A stretch of DNA of 64,000 nucleotides from a candidate division FCPU426 bacterium (GCA_027366525.1 DAHXKG010000005.1:128575-192574); one strand, 5' to 3'. Positions 24,522 to 33,707 are shown, counted from the stretch's first letter. The notes: a model not told the origin generated them from the sequence alone. Program-made: numbers and translations.

Positions 24522-25574
24522 ATGAAAAAAAACATATGTCAGTGGGGATGGTTAATAGTTTTTATTGTTGTGTCAAAAGTATGGGCAGGACCAACATATG
24601 TTACGAATACAAATATTACTGCTAATACTACTTGGACAGCTTCGGGAAGTCCATACGTTGTTCAGAATACAATTTTTATAAGTAAGGGTGCGGTTTTAAC
24701 TATTGATCCAGGCGTTCAAGTAAGATTTGCTACCACCAATTCAGGACAAGCTTCTGGAGAAACCACTCCGAATACGGATTTAAGTATTGAAGGTGGGTTG
24801 CGAGCGATAGGTACGGCAACTGATCCTATTTCATTTTATCCACTCACGCCAGGACAATTGTGGGGAGCAATTTATTTTTCAAATTCGGATCCAGCTAATT
24901 CGATATTGCAAGATTGTATCGTAAAGGGTGGGAAAATAGTTTGCAACGCGTCATCTCCCGTTATTCAAGATTGTGATATTTTTGGAGCCCAAAGTGGAAT
25001 TGAAGTGGCCTACAATGCCGATCCTCAGGTAATCAATAATCGAATTGCTGCAAATGATACGGGAATTTTATTGCTGTCCGATACTTCAGAAATTATGGCC
25101 ACGCATAATCAAATTTATGGCAACAATTATGGTATTTATATTGAAGGCATTTTTAGTCAATATGCGATCAATCAAAATGAAATTTATTCCAACTTGAAAT
25201 ATAATGTAGTTAATACCTCGCCTGTTTCTATAGATATTTCTAATAACGATTTTAAATTGTCGAATGCTTCTAAAATTGCAGCAACAATTTATGATCAATC
25301 TGTTAATCCCAAGGTTGGGCCAATAAACTTTGAGCCTTATATTGGCGTCGGGACAGGGCAAAATTCATCAATGGTGGTTTCAACAAAATCCGCCAAAAAC
25401 AATCCAAAACAAGAGCCCCATTTGAGTTATCAACAAGAGCTATGGAATTATGGAAAACCCTTTAATGCAATGGAAATCGGCAAGATGGAAAACGGTAAAA
25501 AATCATCAACCACCGTCAAAATTTTAGCTATCGGTGCTACTGCAGTTTTAACAGTTGGTTTTTTATTCCTGTAA
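24522..25574 (+). CDS. Exported right-handed beta-helix protein with a hydrophobic C-terminal tail
   Basis: 350 residues from ATG 24522, which AAAGGA precedes by 8 bases; the in-frame ATG 24513 lies inside that ribosome site. A signal peptide (ends near VWAG) is followed by GAVLTIDPGVQVRFATTN and parallel beta-helix repeats (SPVIQDCDIFGAQSGIEV, THNQIYGNNYGIYIEG) like NosD/pectate-lyase folds. The last 20 residues, TVKILAIGATAVLTVGFLFL, form a hydrophobic helix with no charged residue after it, so it may be C-terminally anchored or processed. No catalytic residues were identified. It lies 115 bases after the DUF192 gene. Confidence 0.75.
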   Translation: MKKNICQWGWLIVFIVVSKVWAGPTYVTNTNITANTTWTASGSPYVVQNTIFISKGAVLTIDPGVQVRFATTNSGQASGETTPNTDLSIEGGLRAIGTATDPISFYPLTPGQLWGAIYFSNSDPANSILQDCIVKGGKIVCNASSPVIQDCDIFGAQSGIEVAYNADPQVINNRIAANDTGILLLSDTSEIMATHNQIYGNNYGIYIEGIFSQYAINQNEIYSNLKYNVVNTSPVSIDISNNDFKLSNASKIAATIYDQSVNPKVGPINFEPYIGVGTGQNSSMVVSTKSAKNNPKQEPHLSYQQELWNYGKPFNAMEIGKMENGKKSSTTVKILAIGATAVLTVGFLFL

Positions 25575-25598
25575 TAGAGCTAATTTAAAAACGCTTTA

Positions 25599-25627
25599 TT
25601 TACACTAAAAAAAAATTCAGTTAAAAT
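25599..25627 (+). promoter_or_regulatory. Candidate promoter of the envelope operon (skp onward)
   Basis: TTTACA (25599-25604), 17-base spacer, TAAAAT (25622-25627): 5 of 6 matches in each box. It lies 75 bases before the skp start and upstream of the tightly packed lipid A genes. Confidence 0.6.
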
Positions 25628-25702
25628 ACCGCATCTTTAATTTCAGTAAATATTTTAAATGAAATTGAATTTCAAGCAAAAATTTTAAGGAGCAAAACAA
25701 AA

Positions 25703-26218
25703 ATGAAAAAAATTTTAATCATGGTTGGAGTTATGATACTGTCGAGTCAACTTCTCTGGGCAGGTAATCTAAAAATTGCTACAGTAAATTTAGCAAAATT
25801 ATTTAATGCTTATCCGGGCACCACGATCGCCAAGCAAAAACTTAAAGCCATTACGCATGAAAAAGAAAAAGAGCTTTCAGGTTTACAAGCTAAGCTATTA
25901 CAGATGATGCAAAGTTTAAAATCCAAAGAGTCAGTATTACCTGCCAGTGAAGTAAAAAAACGCGAAGCTGCGATTGAAGCTAAACGGGAAGAGTACTTGA
26001 CCGATCAAAGCACGATTGAAAATGAACTAACTCAAGAAGAAAATGTGATGACTCAAAATGTTATAAAACAAATTTCGAAAATTGTTTCAAAAGTTGCAGT
26101 GGCACATCACGTTGATTTAGTGTTGGATTCTGCAAAAGTTCTTTATTTAAAAAATCCAATAAATTTAACACAAGATGTCTTAAATGAGTTTGCGAATCTT
26201 TCGGTCCTAGGACAATAA
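25703..26218 (+). CDS. skp: OmpH/Skp-family periplasmic chaperone
   Basis: 171 residues, with AAGGAGC about 9 bases before ATG. Signal peptide MKKILIMVGVMILSSQLLWA, then LKIATVNLAKLFNAYPGT (the Skp start of the mature protein), a long charged helix pair (residues 45-125) and a C-terminal strand region. Skp binds unfolded outer-membrane proteins in the periplasm. It sits directly before lpxD, a common arrangement (often bamA-skp-lpxD), but bamA is not in the window. Confidence 0.88.
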   Translation: MKKILIMVGVMILSSQLLWAGNLKIATVNLAKLFNAYPGTTIAKQKLKAITHEKEKELSGLQAKLLQMMQSLKSKESVLPASEVKKREAAIEAKREEYLTDQSTIENELTQEENVMTQNVIKQISKIVSKVAVAHHVDLVLDSAKVLYLKNPINLTQDVLNEFANLSVLGQ

Positions 26219-26229
26219 GAAGATTTTGA

Positions 26230-27267
26230 ATGTGGCAAGCAATTAAGAAATCCGTTGATTTAAAACAATTAGCGGAATTTTTAAATGGAAAAATAATTGG
26301 ATCAAATCAAAAAATCATTACAGGCATATCAACGATTGATTTGGCAGATGAAAATCAAATTACTTTTTTTTCCAGTGAAAAATACAAATCTAGTTTATTA
26401 AAAACAAAAGCTGGAGCGCTTCTTTGTGAGGTTCAGCAGAAGGAATTTGAAAACCCACAAATAATTGTTCCAAATGTTCCGCTGGCTCTGGCTAAAACAA
26501 TAGCGGTGTTTTTTCATGAAGAAGAATACCAACCATCAATAGCCTCTACTGCCAAAATTGATCCGGAGGCTAAAATAGATGCGACGGTTTGTATTATGGA
26601 TTATGTTGTTGTGGAAAAAGGAGCCCAAATAGGCGCGGGCAGTGTTTTATATCCGGGAGTTTATATAGGAGCGAGAGCGCAAATTGGGAACCATTGTCGA
26701 CTATATTCGAAGGTTTCTGTTTTAAATGATTGTGTTCTTGAAAATCGTATTATTTTACATCCAGGCGTTGTGATTGGGGCAGATGGTTTTGGATATGCTT
26801 CGGAATCCAAAGAACATTTTAAAATACCGCAAGTCGGTAATGTGATTCTGGAAGATGATGTGGAAATCGGCGCAAATACGTGTGTAGATCGTGCTTTACT
26901 GGGGGCAACACGAATTGGCCATGGGACAAAGATTGATAATTTGGTTCAAATTGGACATAATGTTCAAATTGGTAGTGATTGTATTTTAGTTGCTCAAGTG
27001 GGTGTGGCAGGATCAACACATTTAGGGAATGAAGTTATTCTTGGTGGTCAAGTGGGCATTGCAGGACATGTAAAGATAGCGAGTAAAGTAATAATTGCAG
27101 CCCAGTCCGGCGTAATGACCGATATTGATACACCTGGAATTTATTGGGGGTCGCCCATTCAACCAATACAAAACCAAAGAAAATGTGAAGCAATTTTTAG
27201 AGAACTGCCAGGCTGGGTAAAACGGATACGTAATTTAGAAAAACAATTTGAAGAAAATCAAAAATAA
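26230..27267 (+). CDS. lpxD: UDP-3-O-acylglucosamine N-acyltransferase
   Basis: 345 residues. It transfers a 3-hydroxyacyl chain from ACP to the amine of UDP-3-O-acyl-GlcN, step 3 of lipid A synthesis. The N-terminal LpxD uridine-binding domain (ITFFSSEKYKSSLLKTKAGA) is followed by left-handed beta-helix hexapeptides. The hallmark HPGVVIGADGFGYA, VGNVILEDDVEIGANTCVDR and DNLVQIGHNVQIG (catalytic His) are present. It starts 11 bases after skp and ends 2 bases before lpxC/fabZ. Confidence 0.96.
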   Translation: MWQAIKKSVDLKQLAEFLNGKIIGSNQKIITGISTIDLADENQITFFSSEKYKSSLLKTKAGALLCEVQQKEFENPQIIVPNVPLALAKTIAVFFHEEEYQPSIASTAKIDPEAKIDATVCIMDYVVVEKGAQIGAGSVLYPGVYIGARAQIGNHCRLYSKVSVLNDCVLENRIILHPGVVIGADGFGYASESKEHFKIPQVGNVILEDDVEIGANTCVDRALLGATRIGHGTKIDNLVQIGHNVQIGSDCILVAQVGVAGSTHLGNEVILGGQVGIAGHVKIASKVIIAAQSGVMTDIDTPGIYWGSPIQPIQNQRKCEAIFRELPGWVKRIRNLEKQFEENQK

Positions 27268-27269
27268 CT

Positions 27270-28616
27270 ATGCCGCCATTTCGAAATCAAAAGACAATTA
27301 AAGCTCCGGTAGAATTTGACGGGGTTGGATTGCATACGGGAACCCAAGCCAAGATGGTTGTACAACCAGCTGATGCAAACTATGGGATCCGTTTTTTCAA
27401 ACGCGAAACACAAGAAGAAATTTTTCTTTCGCCACAAAATATCAGTAGTACAAATCGGGGCACTACGCTCAAAGGAGCCAAAGGATCATTAGTTCATACC
27501 GTGGAGCATTTTTTGGCAAGTGTTGGTGGATTAGAATTAGACAATCTCCGAGTTGAAATTCAAGGCGATGAAATACCGATTTTAGATGGAAGTGCATGGC
27601 CATTTTTAAAAAAATTAAAAGATGTAGGTTTTCAGGAACAATCGGAAATCATTTCGCCGGTTATTATTCAGGAAACTAAGGAATGGAAATTCGATAATAC
27701 GCTCTTGAAAGTTGAACCGGCTGACCAACTGATCTTGGATGTTAAAGTTTCATTTCCATATCCAGGAATGGAAAATCAATCATATTTATTTACCTTAAAA
27801 AATGGAAATTTTGAGACGGAATTAGCCCGTGCACGAACTTTTTGTTTTGAAGATGAAATCGAAATATTGAAATCGCAAGGCCTTATTAAAGGTGGGAGTT
27901 TGGACTGTGCACTTGTTATTGGAAAACAAGGCGTTTTAAATGGTCCTTTGCGTTATTCAGATGAACTGGTTCGTCACAAGACACTTGATTTATTAGGTGA
28001 TTTGATGATTTTAAATCGCCCAATACTTGGGAAAATATCAATTGTTCGAGGAGGTCATAAATATCATTTTGAGCTAGTAAAAAAAATAGAGGAAATGTCA
28101 ATGAACCATGAAGAAATGTCAGTGAACCATAATGATACAATCCAAATTGATTTTCAAAAAAGTGAGCGTCTTTTGAACATAAATGAAATTCAAAAACTTA
28201 TTCCACATCGATATCCATTTTTGTTGGTTGATCGAATACTAGAGTTGGTTCCTTATGAACGAGCTGTTGGAATCAAAAATGTATCCATAAATGAACCATT
28301 TTTTCAAGGCCATTTCCCGCAACATGCGGTTATGCCGGGTGTTTTAATTATTGAAGCATTAGCTCAAGTTGCCGGAGTGGCATTTTTCCCTACGCCACAA
28401 AGTACGGTAGGGCAAATGATGTATCTTGCAGGCATTGATAGTGCAAGATTTCGTAAACCAGTTTTTCCAGGAGATCAAATTCGCCTTGTAACAGAAATTG
28501 TACTAAAAAGAGGGAAAATGATGAAGGCCTCAGGAAAGGCGTATGTTGACGGGCAACTGGTAACAGAGGCAGAGTTTAGATGCATTTTAGTTGATGTTCT
28601 TAATGAAAGGGCTTAA
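27270..28616 (+). CDS. lpxC-fabZ: LpxC-FabZ bifunctional fusion: UDP-3-O-acyl-GlcNAc deacetylase / 3-hydroxyacyl-ACP dehydratase
   Basis: 448 residues. Residues 1-272 are LpxC: zinc ligands His80 (HTVEH), His236 and Asp240 (VRHKTLDLLGD), and His263 (GGHKYH). Residues ~300-448 are FabZ: LIPHRYPFLLVDRI, GHFPQHAVMPGVLIIEALAQ with catalytic His348 and Glu362. LpxC commits to lipid A; FabZ dehydrates 3-hydroxyacyl-ACP toward saturated fatty acids. Both use the same acyl-ACP pool, so the fusion couples the two fates. Such fusions are known in Bacteroidota and some other diderm phyla. The linker (274-287) holds two copies of EEMSxNH. No separate fabZ is seen with the fab genes at 52-58 kb. Confidence 0.96.
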   Translation: MPPFRNQKTIKAPVEFDGVGLHTGTQAKMVVQPADANYGIRFFKRETQEEIFLSPQNISSTNRGTTLKGAKGSLVHTVEHFLASVGGLELDNLRVEIQGDEIPILDGSAWPFLKKLKDVGFQEQSEIISPVIIQETKEWKFDNTLLKVEPADQLILDVKVSFPYPGMENQSYLFTLKNGNFETELARARTFCFEDEIEILKSQGLIKGGSLDCALVIGKQGVLNGPLRYSDELVRHKTLDLLGDLMILNRPILGKISIVRGGHKYHFELVKKIEEMSMNHEEMSVNHNDTIQIDFQKSERLLNINEIQKLIPHRYPFLLVDRILELVPYERAVGIKNVSINEPFFQGHFPQHAVMPGVLIIEALAQVAGVAFFPTPQSTVGQMMYLAGIDSARFRKPVFPGDQIRLVTEIVLKRGKMMKASGKAYVDGQLVTEAEFRCILVDVLNERA

Positions 28617-29396
28617 ATGTCAGGTATTAAAGTTCATCCATCGGCAATTGTAGACCCGCATGCCGAGTTGGGAAATAATGTCGAAATAGGACCATTCTCA
28701 ATTATTGAAAGAAATGTTAAATTGGGTGATGGAACTATTGTTGGAATGCACTGTTTGATTACAGGGCATACATCGATTGGAAAAAAAAATCAATTTTTTT
28801 CTGGAGCGATTATTGGGAGCGATCCACAAGACTTGAAATTTCGTGGTGAAACAACCTATACAGAAATTGGCGATGAAAATATTTTTCGAGAATATGTCAC
28901 AGTAAACTCTGGAACCGGAGAAGGAACTAAAACGATTATTGGGAATCACAACCTAATCATGACACAATGCCATATTGCCCATAATTGTATTTTAGGGGAT
29001 CATGTTAAATTAGCTAATGTGGCTACGCTTGCTGGCCATGTGCAAATCCAAGATTACGCAACAGTGGGCGGACTGACGCCCATTCATCAGTATGTTCGAT
29101 TGGGGAGCTACTCTATGGTTGGAGGCGGGTTTCGTGTGACGCAAGATATTGCCCCTTATGTATTGACAGGTGGAGAGCCGCTGGCCAATTATGGCTTGAA
29201 TCAAGTTGGATTAGCAAGAGCAGGTTTTACTAAAGAAACTATTCAGCTTTTAAAAAAAGCTTACCGGATTATTTTTAGAAGTAAGCTATCGTTACAAGAA
29301 GCTGTTCTATCTGTTCAACAAAATCTTGAACAAACCACAGAGATTAAAAATTTAATTGATTTTTTAACAACGTCAACTCGTGGATTTATTCGATAG
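28617..29396 (+). CDS. lpxA: UDP-GlcNAc O-acyltransferase
   Basis: 259 residues; the ATG follows the lpxC/fabZ stop directly. It adds the first 3-hydroxyacyl chain to UDP-GlcNAc. Hexapeptide beta-helix (VHPSAIVDPHAELGNNVEIG, QCHIAHNCILGDH with the catalytic His region), IGSDPQDLKFRGETTY, and a C-terminal helical part (GFTKETIQLLKKAYRIIFRS). Length is normal. Whether it acylates oxygen or a 3-amino group cannot be judged from sequence alone; see the aminotransferase two genes downstream. Confidence 0.95.
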   Translation: MSGIKVHPSAIVDPHAELGNNVEIGPFSIIERNVKLGDGTIVGMHCLITGHTSIGKKNQFFSGAIIGSDPQDLKFRGETTYTEIGDENIFREYVTVNSGTGEGTKTIIGNHNLIMTQCHIAHNCILGDHVKLANVATLAGHVQIQDYATVGGLTPIHQYVRLGSYSMVGGGFRVTQDIAPYVLTGGEPLANYGLNQVGLARAGFTKETIQLLKKAYRIIFRSKLSLQEAVLSVQQNLEQTTEIKNLIDFLTTSTRGFIR

Positions 29397-30215
29397 ATGA
29401 ATGAGCAATTCAAAGAATCAAGTATAGGCCTAATTGCTGGTTCTGGTGAATTACCGATACAATTTGCTCAGATGGCTCAAAAAAAGAAAATCAAAGTTTA
29501 TACGGTTGCTATTCAAGGCGAAACGTCTGAGAAAATCAAAAACTTGAGTGAGTCTTTTGTTCAGCTTTCAGTAGGACAATTGGGGAGCATGCTGAAATTT
29601 TTTAAATCAAAGCATGTCTCTTCTGTTGTGATGGAAGGGCAAGTGCACCATGCGCATATTTTTAAAAATATTAAGCTGGATTTAAAAGCCTTGCTTTTAT
29701 TGGCGACTACGAGAGACAAATCGGGAGAGTCTCTAATGAAAGCAGTGGCCAATGAAATGGAAAAAAACCAATTAAGGGTATTGGATTGTAGGTTTTTATT
29801 AGATGAATTAATCCCCAATAAAGGTTGTTTAACGAAAGTTAAACCGACTCGCGAGGATCAAGAATCTATTCAATATGGAATTCAAAGAGCAAAAGTCCTT
29901 GCACAGTGGTCGATTGGTCAAACGCTGGTTATTAAAAAAGTGGCGGTTGTAGCAGTTGAAGCTTTGGAAGGAACCAATCAAACAATATTGCGGGCATATC
30001 AACATGCAGGTCCAAAATCAATTATAATTAAAGTATCTAGTCCTTCTCACGATTGGCGATTTGATGTTCCAACGATTGGGATGTCGACAATTCGTGCAAT
30101 GATTAAGGCAAAGGCTCGAGGGATTGTAATTGAATCAAAACGTTCGTTTATTTTACAAAAGGATAAAGTAATGCGGTTAGCTCAAAAACATAGTATCTTT
30201 ATAGAGGCTGTCTAG
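29397..30215 (+). CDS. lpxI: UDP-2,3-diacylglucosamine pyrophosphatase (LpxI type, DUF1009)
   Basis: 272 residues; ATG immediately after the lpxA stop. It cleaves UDP-2,3-diacyl-GlcN to lipid X and UMP, replacing LpxH. Family marks: SSIGLIAGSGELPIQFAQ, SVVMEGQVHH, GQTLVIKKVAVVAVEALEGT and PTIGMSTIRAMIKAKARGIVIE. Its place straight after lpxA supports LpxI rather than an unrelated role. Confidence 0.92.
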   Translation: MNEQFKESSIGLIAGSGELPIQFAQMAQKKKIKVYTVAIQGETSEKIKNLSESFVQLSVGQLGSMLKFFKSKHVSSVVMEGQVHHAHIFKNIKLDLKALLLLATTRDKSGESLMKAVANEMEKNQLRVLDCRFLLDELIPNKGCLTKVKPTREDQESIQYGIQRAKVLAQWSIGQTLVIKKVAVVAVEALEGTNQTILRAYQHAGPKSIIIKVSSPSHDWRFDVPTIGMSTIRAMIKAKARGIVIESKRSFILQKDKVMRLAQKHSIFIEAV

Positions 30216-31325
30216 ATGATACATATTTCAGAACCAAGCGTTGGAGTTCCAGAGATAAAAGCTATTTCAAAAGTAATACGAACAAAAATTTTAGCTTCTG
30301 GAAAAACGGTTGAACAATTTGAAAAATCGTTTGATGGTTTTTTAGAGAAAAAAACGAATCATTCAATAGCGGTCGCGAACGGAACCGTTGCATTGCAATC
30401 CGCATTATGGGCGCTTAATTTAAAGCCCACGGATCAAGTATTAACAACAGCGTTTTCATTTATTGCAACGGCTAATAGTATTTTTCATGCCGGATTAAAA
30501 CCCTGTTTTGCGGATATTGAATCACAAACTTTTAATTTATCGCCTGCGGAAGTTAAGAAAATTTTAAATAAATCAAGTTCTAAAAATATTAAAGCCATTT
30601 TAGTAGTGCATTTGTACGGCCATCCCGCATTGATGGATGAATTGATGGATATTAGCCGTAAGAAAGGTATTCCATTAATCGAAGATTGTGCGCAAGCGCA
30701 TGGTGCAACTTATGATGGAAGAAAAGTTGGAACATTTGGGTTGGTATCAACATTTTCTTTCTATGCGACCAAAAATTTGTCAATGGGTGAAGGTGGGATG
30801 ATTTGTACGGCGAATTCAAGAATTGAGGCATTAATTCGATCCTATATTAATCATGGGCGTGGTACTCATGGCCATGAGTTACTGGGCTACAATTTTCGGA
30901 CAACAAATTTATTAGCTTCTATTGGGCTAGTGCAGTTAAAATATCTAGAAGAGCGCAATGCAAGCCGTCGAAAATTTGCCAAAATATATAATGCAATACT
31001 AGGGGGAATCAAATATTTAACATTGCCTCAGGAATTGATAGAATGCAAGCATGTTTATCACCAGTATACAATACAAACACCATATCGCATGGGGTTAATG
31101 AAATATTTGAAAAATTCAGGAATAGAAAGTAAAATTTTTTATCCTAGAATTATTCCCGAGGAAATTTTTTATAAGAACATGGGATATGGAAAAGAACGAT
31201 ATCCAATTGCTGAATCGATTTCTCGTTCTTGCTTGTCAATACCCGTACACCCAGGGCTTTCAGAGACACAGATTGAGATGATCGCAAAAAAAATCCGATC
31301 ATTTTTTAAAAAACAAATTAATTGA
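30216..31325 (+). CDS. DegT/DnrJ/EryC1-family sugar aminotransferase
   Basis: 369 residues; ATG directly after the lpxI stop. PLP-dependent fold: NGTVALQSALWAL, IEDCAQAHGATYDG (Asp157, Gln160) and the Schiff-base lysine Lys186 in FYATKNLSMGEGG. These enzymes aminate keto-sugar nucleotides. As the last gene of a lipid A operon it could act like GnnB, which with the dehydrogenase GnnA makes UDP-GlcNAc3N for N-acylated lipid A in Leptospira and Acidithiobacillus. No GnnA-like gene is in the window. Alternatively it makes an O-antigen aminosugar from the dTDP-keto sugar of RmlB. The family is certain; the substrate is inference. Confidence 0.88.
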   Translation: MIHISEPSVGVPEIKAISKVIRTKILASGKTVEQFEKSFDGFLEKKTNHSIAVANGTVALQSALWALNLKPTDQVLTTAFSFIATANSIFHAGLKPCFADIESQTFNLSPAEVKKILNKSSSKNIKAILVVHLYGHPALMDELMDISRKKGIPLIEDCAQAHGATYDGRKVGTFGLVSTFSFYATKNLSMGEGGMICTANSRIEALIRSYINHGRGTHGHELLGYNFRTTNLLASIGLVQLKYLEERNASRRKFAKIYNAILGGIKYLTLPQELIECKHVYHQYTIQTPYRMGLMKYLKNSGIESKIFYPRIIPEEIFYKNMGYGKERYPIAESISRSCLSIPVHPGLSETQIEMIAKKIRSFFKKQIN

Positions 31326-31442
31326 AAGATCATTAGGTAGTTTTTAAAAATAAAAAATCGACGTTTGATTCTACATTAATATTTAATAATCTTTGAATGG
31401 AATAAATGCGTGGTTTAGTTTAAAAATTTTAGGAGGCATTTT

Positions 31443-32738
31443 TTGATTTCACGTTATACCTGCAAGGAAATGGAAAAAATCTGGTCGGATGAATTTAAAT
31501 TTGAAACTTGGCTTAAGGTGGAATTGGCAGTATGCGAAGCTTGGGCAAAATTGGGGAAAATTCCAAAAAAAGATTTACTTACTATTCAAAAAAAAGCCCA
31601 ATTTAATTTAGATCGTATTTATGTTTTGGAGTCTAAATTGAATCATGATCTCATTGCATTTCTGACATGTGTCGCAGAATTTATCGGACCCTCGTCACGA
31701 TATGTACATTTGGGTTTAACCTCGACGGATGTTGTTGATACCGCACAAGCGCTGCAAATAAAGGCTTCGGTTAAGTTAATCGAAGAGCAATTAATTCGTT
31801 TATTAAAAATATTAAAATTATTAGCTAAAAAACATAAAAATGATGTCATGATTGGGCGAACCCATGGTGTTCATGCAGAACCAATCACGTTTGGATTAAA
31901 AATGGCTGTTTGGCATGAAGAAATTAAAAGACATATTAAACGATTGAAAATAGCTGAAGAGGAAATGAATGTTGGAAAAATTTCTGGTGCGGTTGGAACT
32001 TATGCGAATATTACTCCTCAAATCGAAATTATGGCCTGTAAAAAGCTAGGATTAAAACCGGCACCAATCGCCACGCAAACGCTGCAAAGAGACCGACATG
32101 CTTTTTTTCTGTCGGTTCTAGCGGGTATTGGAAATTCACTGGAAAAATTCTCAACTGAAATTCGTAATCTTCAACGAACAGAGGTATTAGAAGTGGAAGA
32201 GTTTTTCCAAGCGGGACAAAAGGGATCCTCGGCAATGCCGCACAAAAAAAATCCACTAACGTGCGAAAGAATTGTAGGACTATCACGCGTTTTAAGAGGC
32301 TATGCGCTTGCAGCTCAAGAAAATGTAGCACTTTGGCATGAACGTGACATTACGCATTCGTCGGCGGAGCGAGTCATTTTCCCAGACTCAACTAGTTGTG
32401 TACATTATATGTTGGTTAAATTTGTAAATGTGATTCAAAATTTAAATATTTATAGTAAAAAAATGCTCAAAAACATTTATCTTACACATGGCTTGATTTT
32501 TTCTCAGAGAGTTCTTCTTAGTCTGGTTGACAAAGGTTTGACCAGAGAAAAAGCCTATTTATTGGTTCAACGTAATGCTTTAAAAGCTTGGGAAAGCGAA
32601 GTCGAATTTAAAACATTGCTTTTGGAAGATGAGGAGATCAAAAAAATATTATCCGTGGATGAAATTAATGAAATATTTGATTTGAACTATCATCTGAAGC
32701 ATGTTGATTATATTTTAAAGCGGCTTCAAATTATTTAA
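31443..32738 (+). CDS. purB: Adenylosuccinate lyase
   Basis: 431 residues, TTG start with a strong AGGAGG 8 bases upstream. It catalyses two fumarate eliminations in purine synthesis (SAICAR to AICAR, adenylosuccinate to AMP). Signature GSSAMPHKKNP near residue 261; LGLTSTDVVDTA; GRTHGVHAEPITFG; RDITHSSAERVIFPDS. It heads the purine cluster after a 117-base gap from the lipid A operon, where I see no purine riboswitch. Confidence 0.96.
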   Translation: MISRYTCKEMEKIWSDEFKFETWLKVELAVCEAWAKLGKIPKKDLLTIQKKAQFNLDRIYVLESKLNHDLIAFLTCVAEFIGPSSRYVHLGLTSTDVVDTAQALQIKASVKLIEEQLIRLLKILKLLAKKHKNDVMIGRTHGVHAEPITFGLKMAVWHEEIKRHIKRLKIAEEEMNVGKISGAVGTYANITPQIEIMACKKLGLKPAPIATQTLQRDRHAFFLSVLAGIGNSLEKFSTEIRNLQRTEVLEVEEFFQAGQKGSSAMPHKKNPLTCERIVGLSRVLRGYALAAQENVALWHERDITHSSAERVIFPDSTSCVHYMLVKFVNVIQNLNIYSKKMLKNIYLTHGLIFSQRVLLSLVDKGLTREKAYLLVQRNALKAWESEVEFKTLLLEDEEIKKILSVDEINEIFDLNYHLKHVDYILKRLQII

Positions 32739-32757
32739 GAATGTATGAGGAGTAATT

Positions 32758-33012
32758 ATGTCTTGGCATGCTAAAGTATATGTGGTTTTAAAACCTTCGG
32801 TTATGGATCCACAAGGTTCAACAGTTCAACGTGCATTACATCAAATGGGGTATTCAGCAATTGAAAATCTTCGCATTGGAAAATTTATTGAAGTAAACTT
32901 TGATCAAGCATTACAGGAACAAGAAGTTCATAAGCAATTAAATGAAATATGTGATAAATTGCTGGCTAACCCCAATATTGAAACCTATCAATTCCAAATT
33001 GAAAGGGTTTAG
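32758..33012 (+). CDS. purS: FGAM synthase subunit PurS
   Basis: 84 residues: AKVYVVLKPSVMDPQGSTVQ, ALHQMGYSAIENLRIGKFIE. PurS bridges PurL and PurQ in the three-part FGAM synthase used by Gram-positives, cyanobacteria and many other phyla. AGGAG lies 7 bases before ATG. It is 19 bases after purB and 11 before purQ. Confidence 0.95.
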   Translation: MSWHAKVYVVLKPSVMDPQGSTVQRALHQMGYSAIENLRIGKFIEVNFDQALQEQEVHKQLNEICDKLLANPNIETYQFQIERV

Positions 33013-33023
33013 GAAATTAAATT

Positions 33024-33707
33024 ATGCGATTTTCTATAATTGTTTTTCCGGGTTCTAATTGTGATCATGATTGTGAATATGCAATTCGTCAAGTATTGAA
33101 AAATCCCGTTGAAATGATTTGGCATAAAAATACCGATTTAAAAAACCCGGATTGTGTAGTTATTCCGGGTGGATTTTCTTATGGCGATTATTTGAGAACC
33201 GGAGCTATTGCGCGATTTAGTCCAATCATGGAATCAATATTTAATTTCGCCAATAAAGGAGGTTTGGTTATTGGCATATGCAACGGATTTCAAATTTTAT
33301 GTGAAGCGCAATTTTTACCCGGAGTGCTTCTGAAAAATAAAAATTTGAGGTTTGTCTGTAGAAACACGTATGTTCGTGTAGATGAAGTTGACACCCCATT
33401 TACAAATCAATGTAAAAATTCTTCAGTTTTAAGTATGCCTATTGCTCATGGCGAAGGCAATTTTTTTATTGATGAAGAAGGATTAAAAAAATTAGAAGAT
33501 CAACATCAAATTATAATGCGGTATTGCAATTCAAAAGGACAGATAACAGATGAATCCAATCCAAATGGCTCATTGAAAAATATTGCTGGAATTTGTAATC
33601 AAGCTAGAAATATATTTGGATTAATGCCGCACCCTGAGCGTGTGTGTGAAAAGGAACTTGGGGGAATTGATGGGCAGCTAATTTGGCAATCGATTAGTAA
33701 TAGCTGA
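33024..33707 (+). CDS. purQ: FGAM synthase glutaminase subunit PurQ
   Basis: 227 residues, class I glutamine amidotransferase. Catalytic Cys in GICNGFQILCEA, and His/Glu in GLMPHPERVCE; GGFSYGDYLRTGAIA is the PurQ-specific motif. It supplies ammonia to PurL. It is encoded between purS and purL. Confidence 0.96.
   Translation: MRFSIIVFPGSNCDHDCEYAIRQVLKNPVEMIWHKNTDLKNPDCVVIPGGFSYGDYLRTGAIARFSPIMESIFNFANKGGLVIGICNGFQILCEAQFLPGVLLKNKNLRFVCRNTYVRVDEVDTPFTNQCKNSSVLSMPIAHGEGNFFIDEEGLKKLEDQHQIIMRYCNSKGQITDESNPNGSLKNIAGICNQARNIFGLMPHPERVCEKELGGIDGQLIWQSISNS

Noticed and set aside
31326-31442. Possible purine riboswitch before purB
   Set aside because: I found none of the conserved purine-aptamer loops in the 117-base gap; only AT-rich promoter-like bases.
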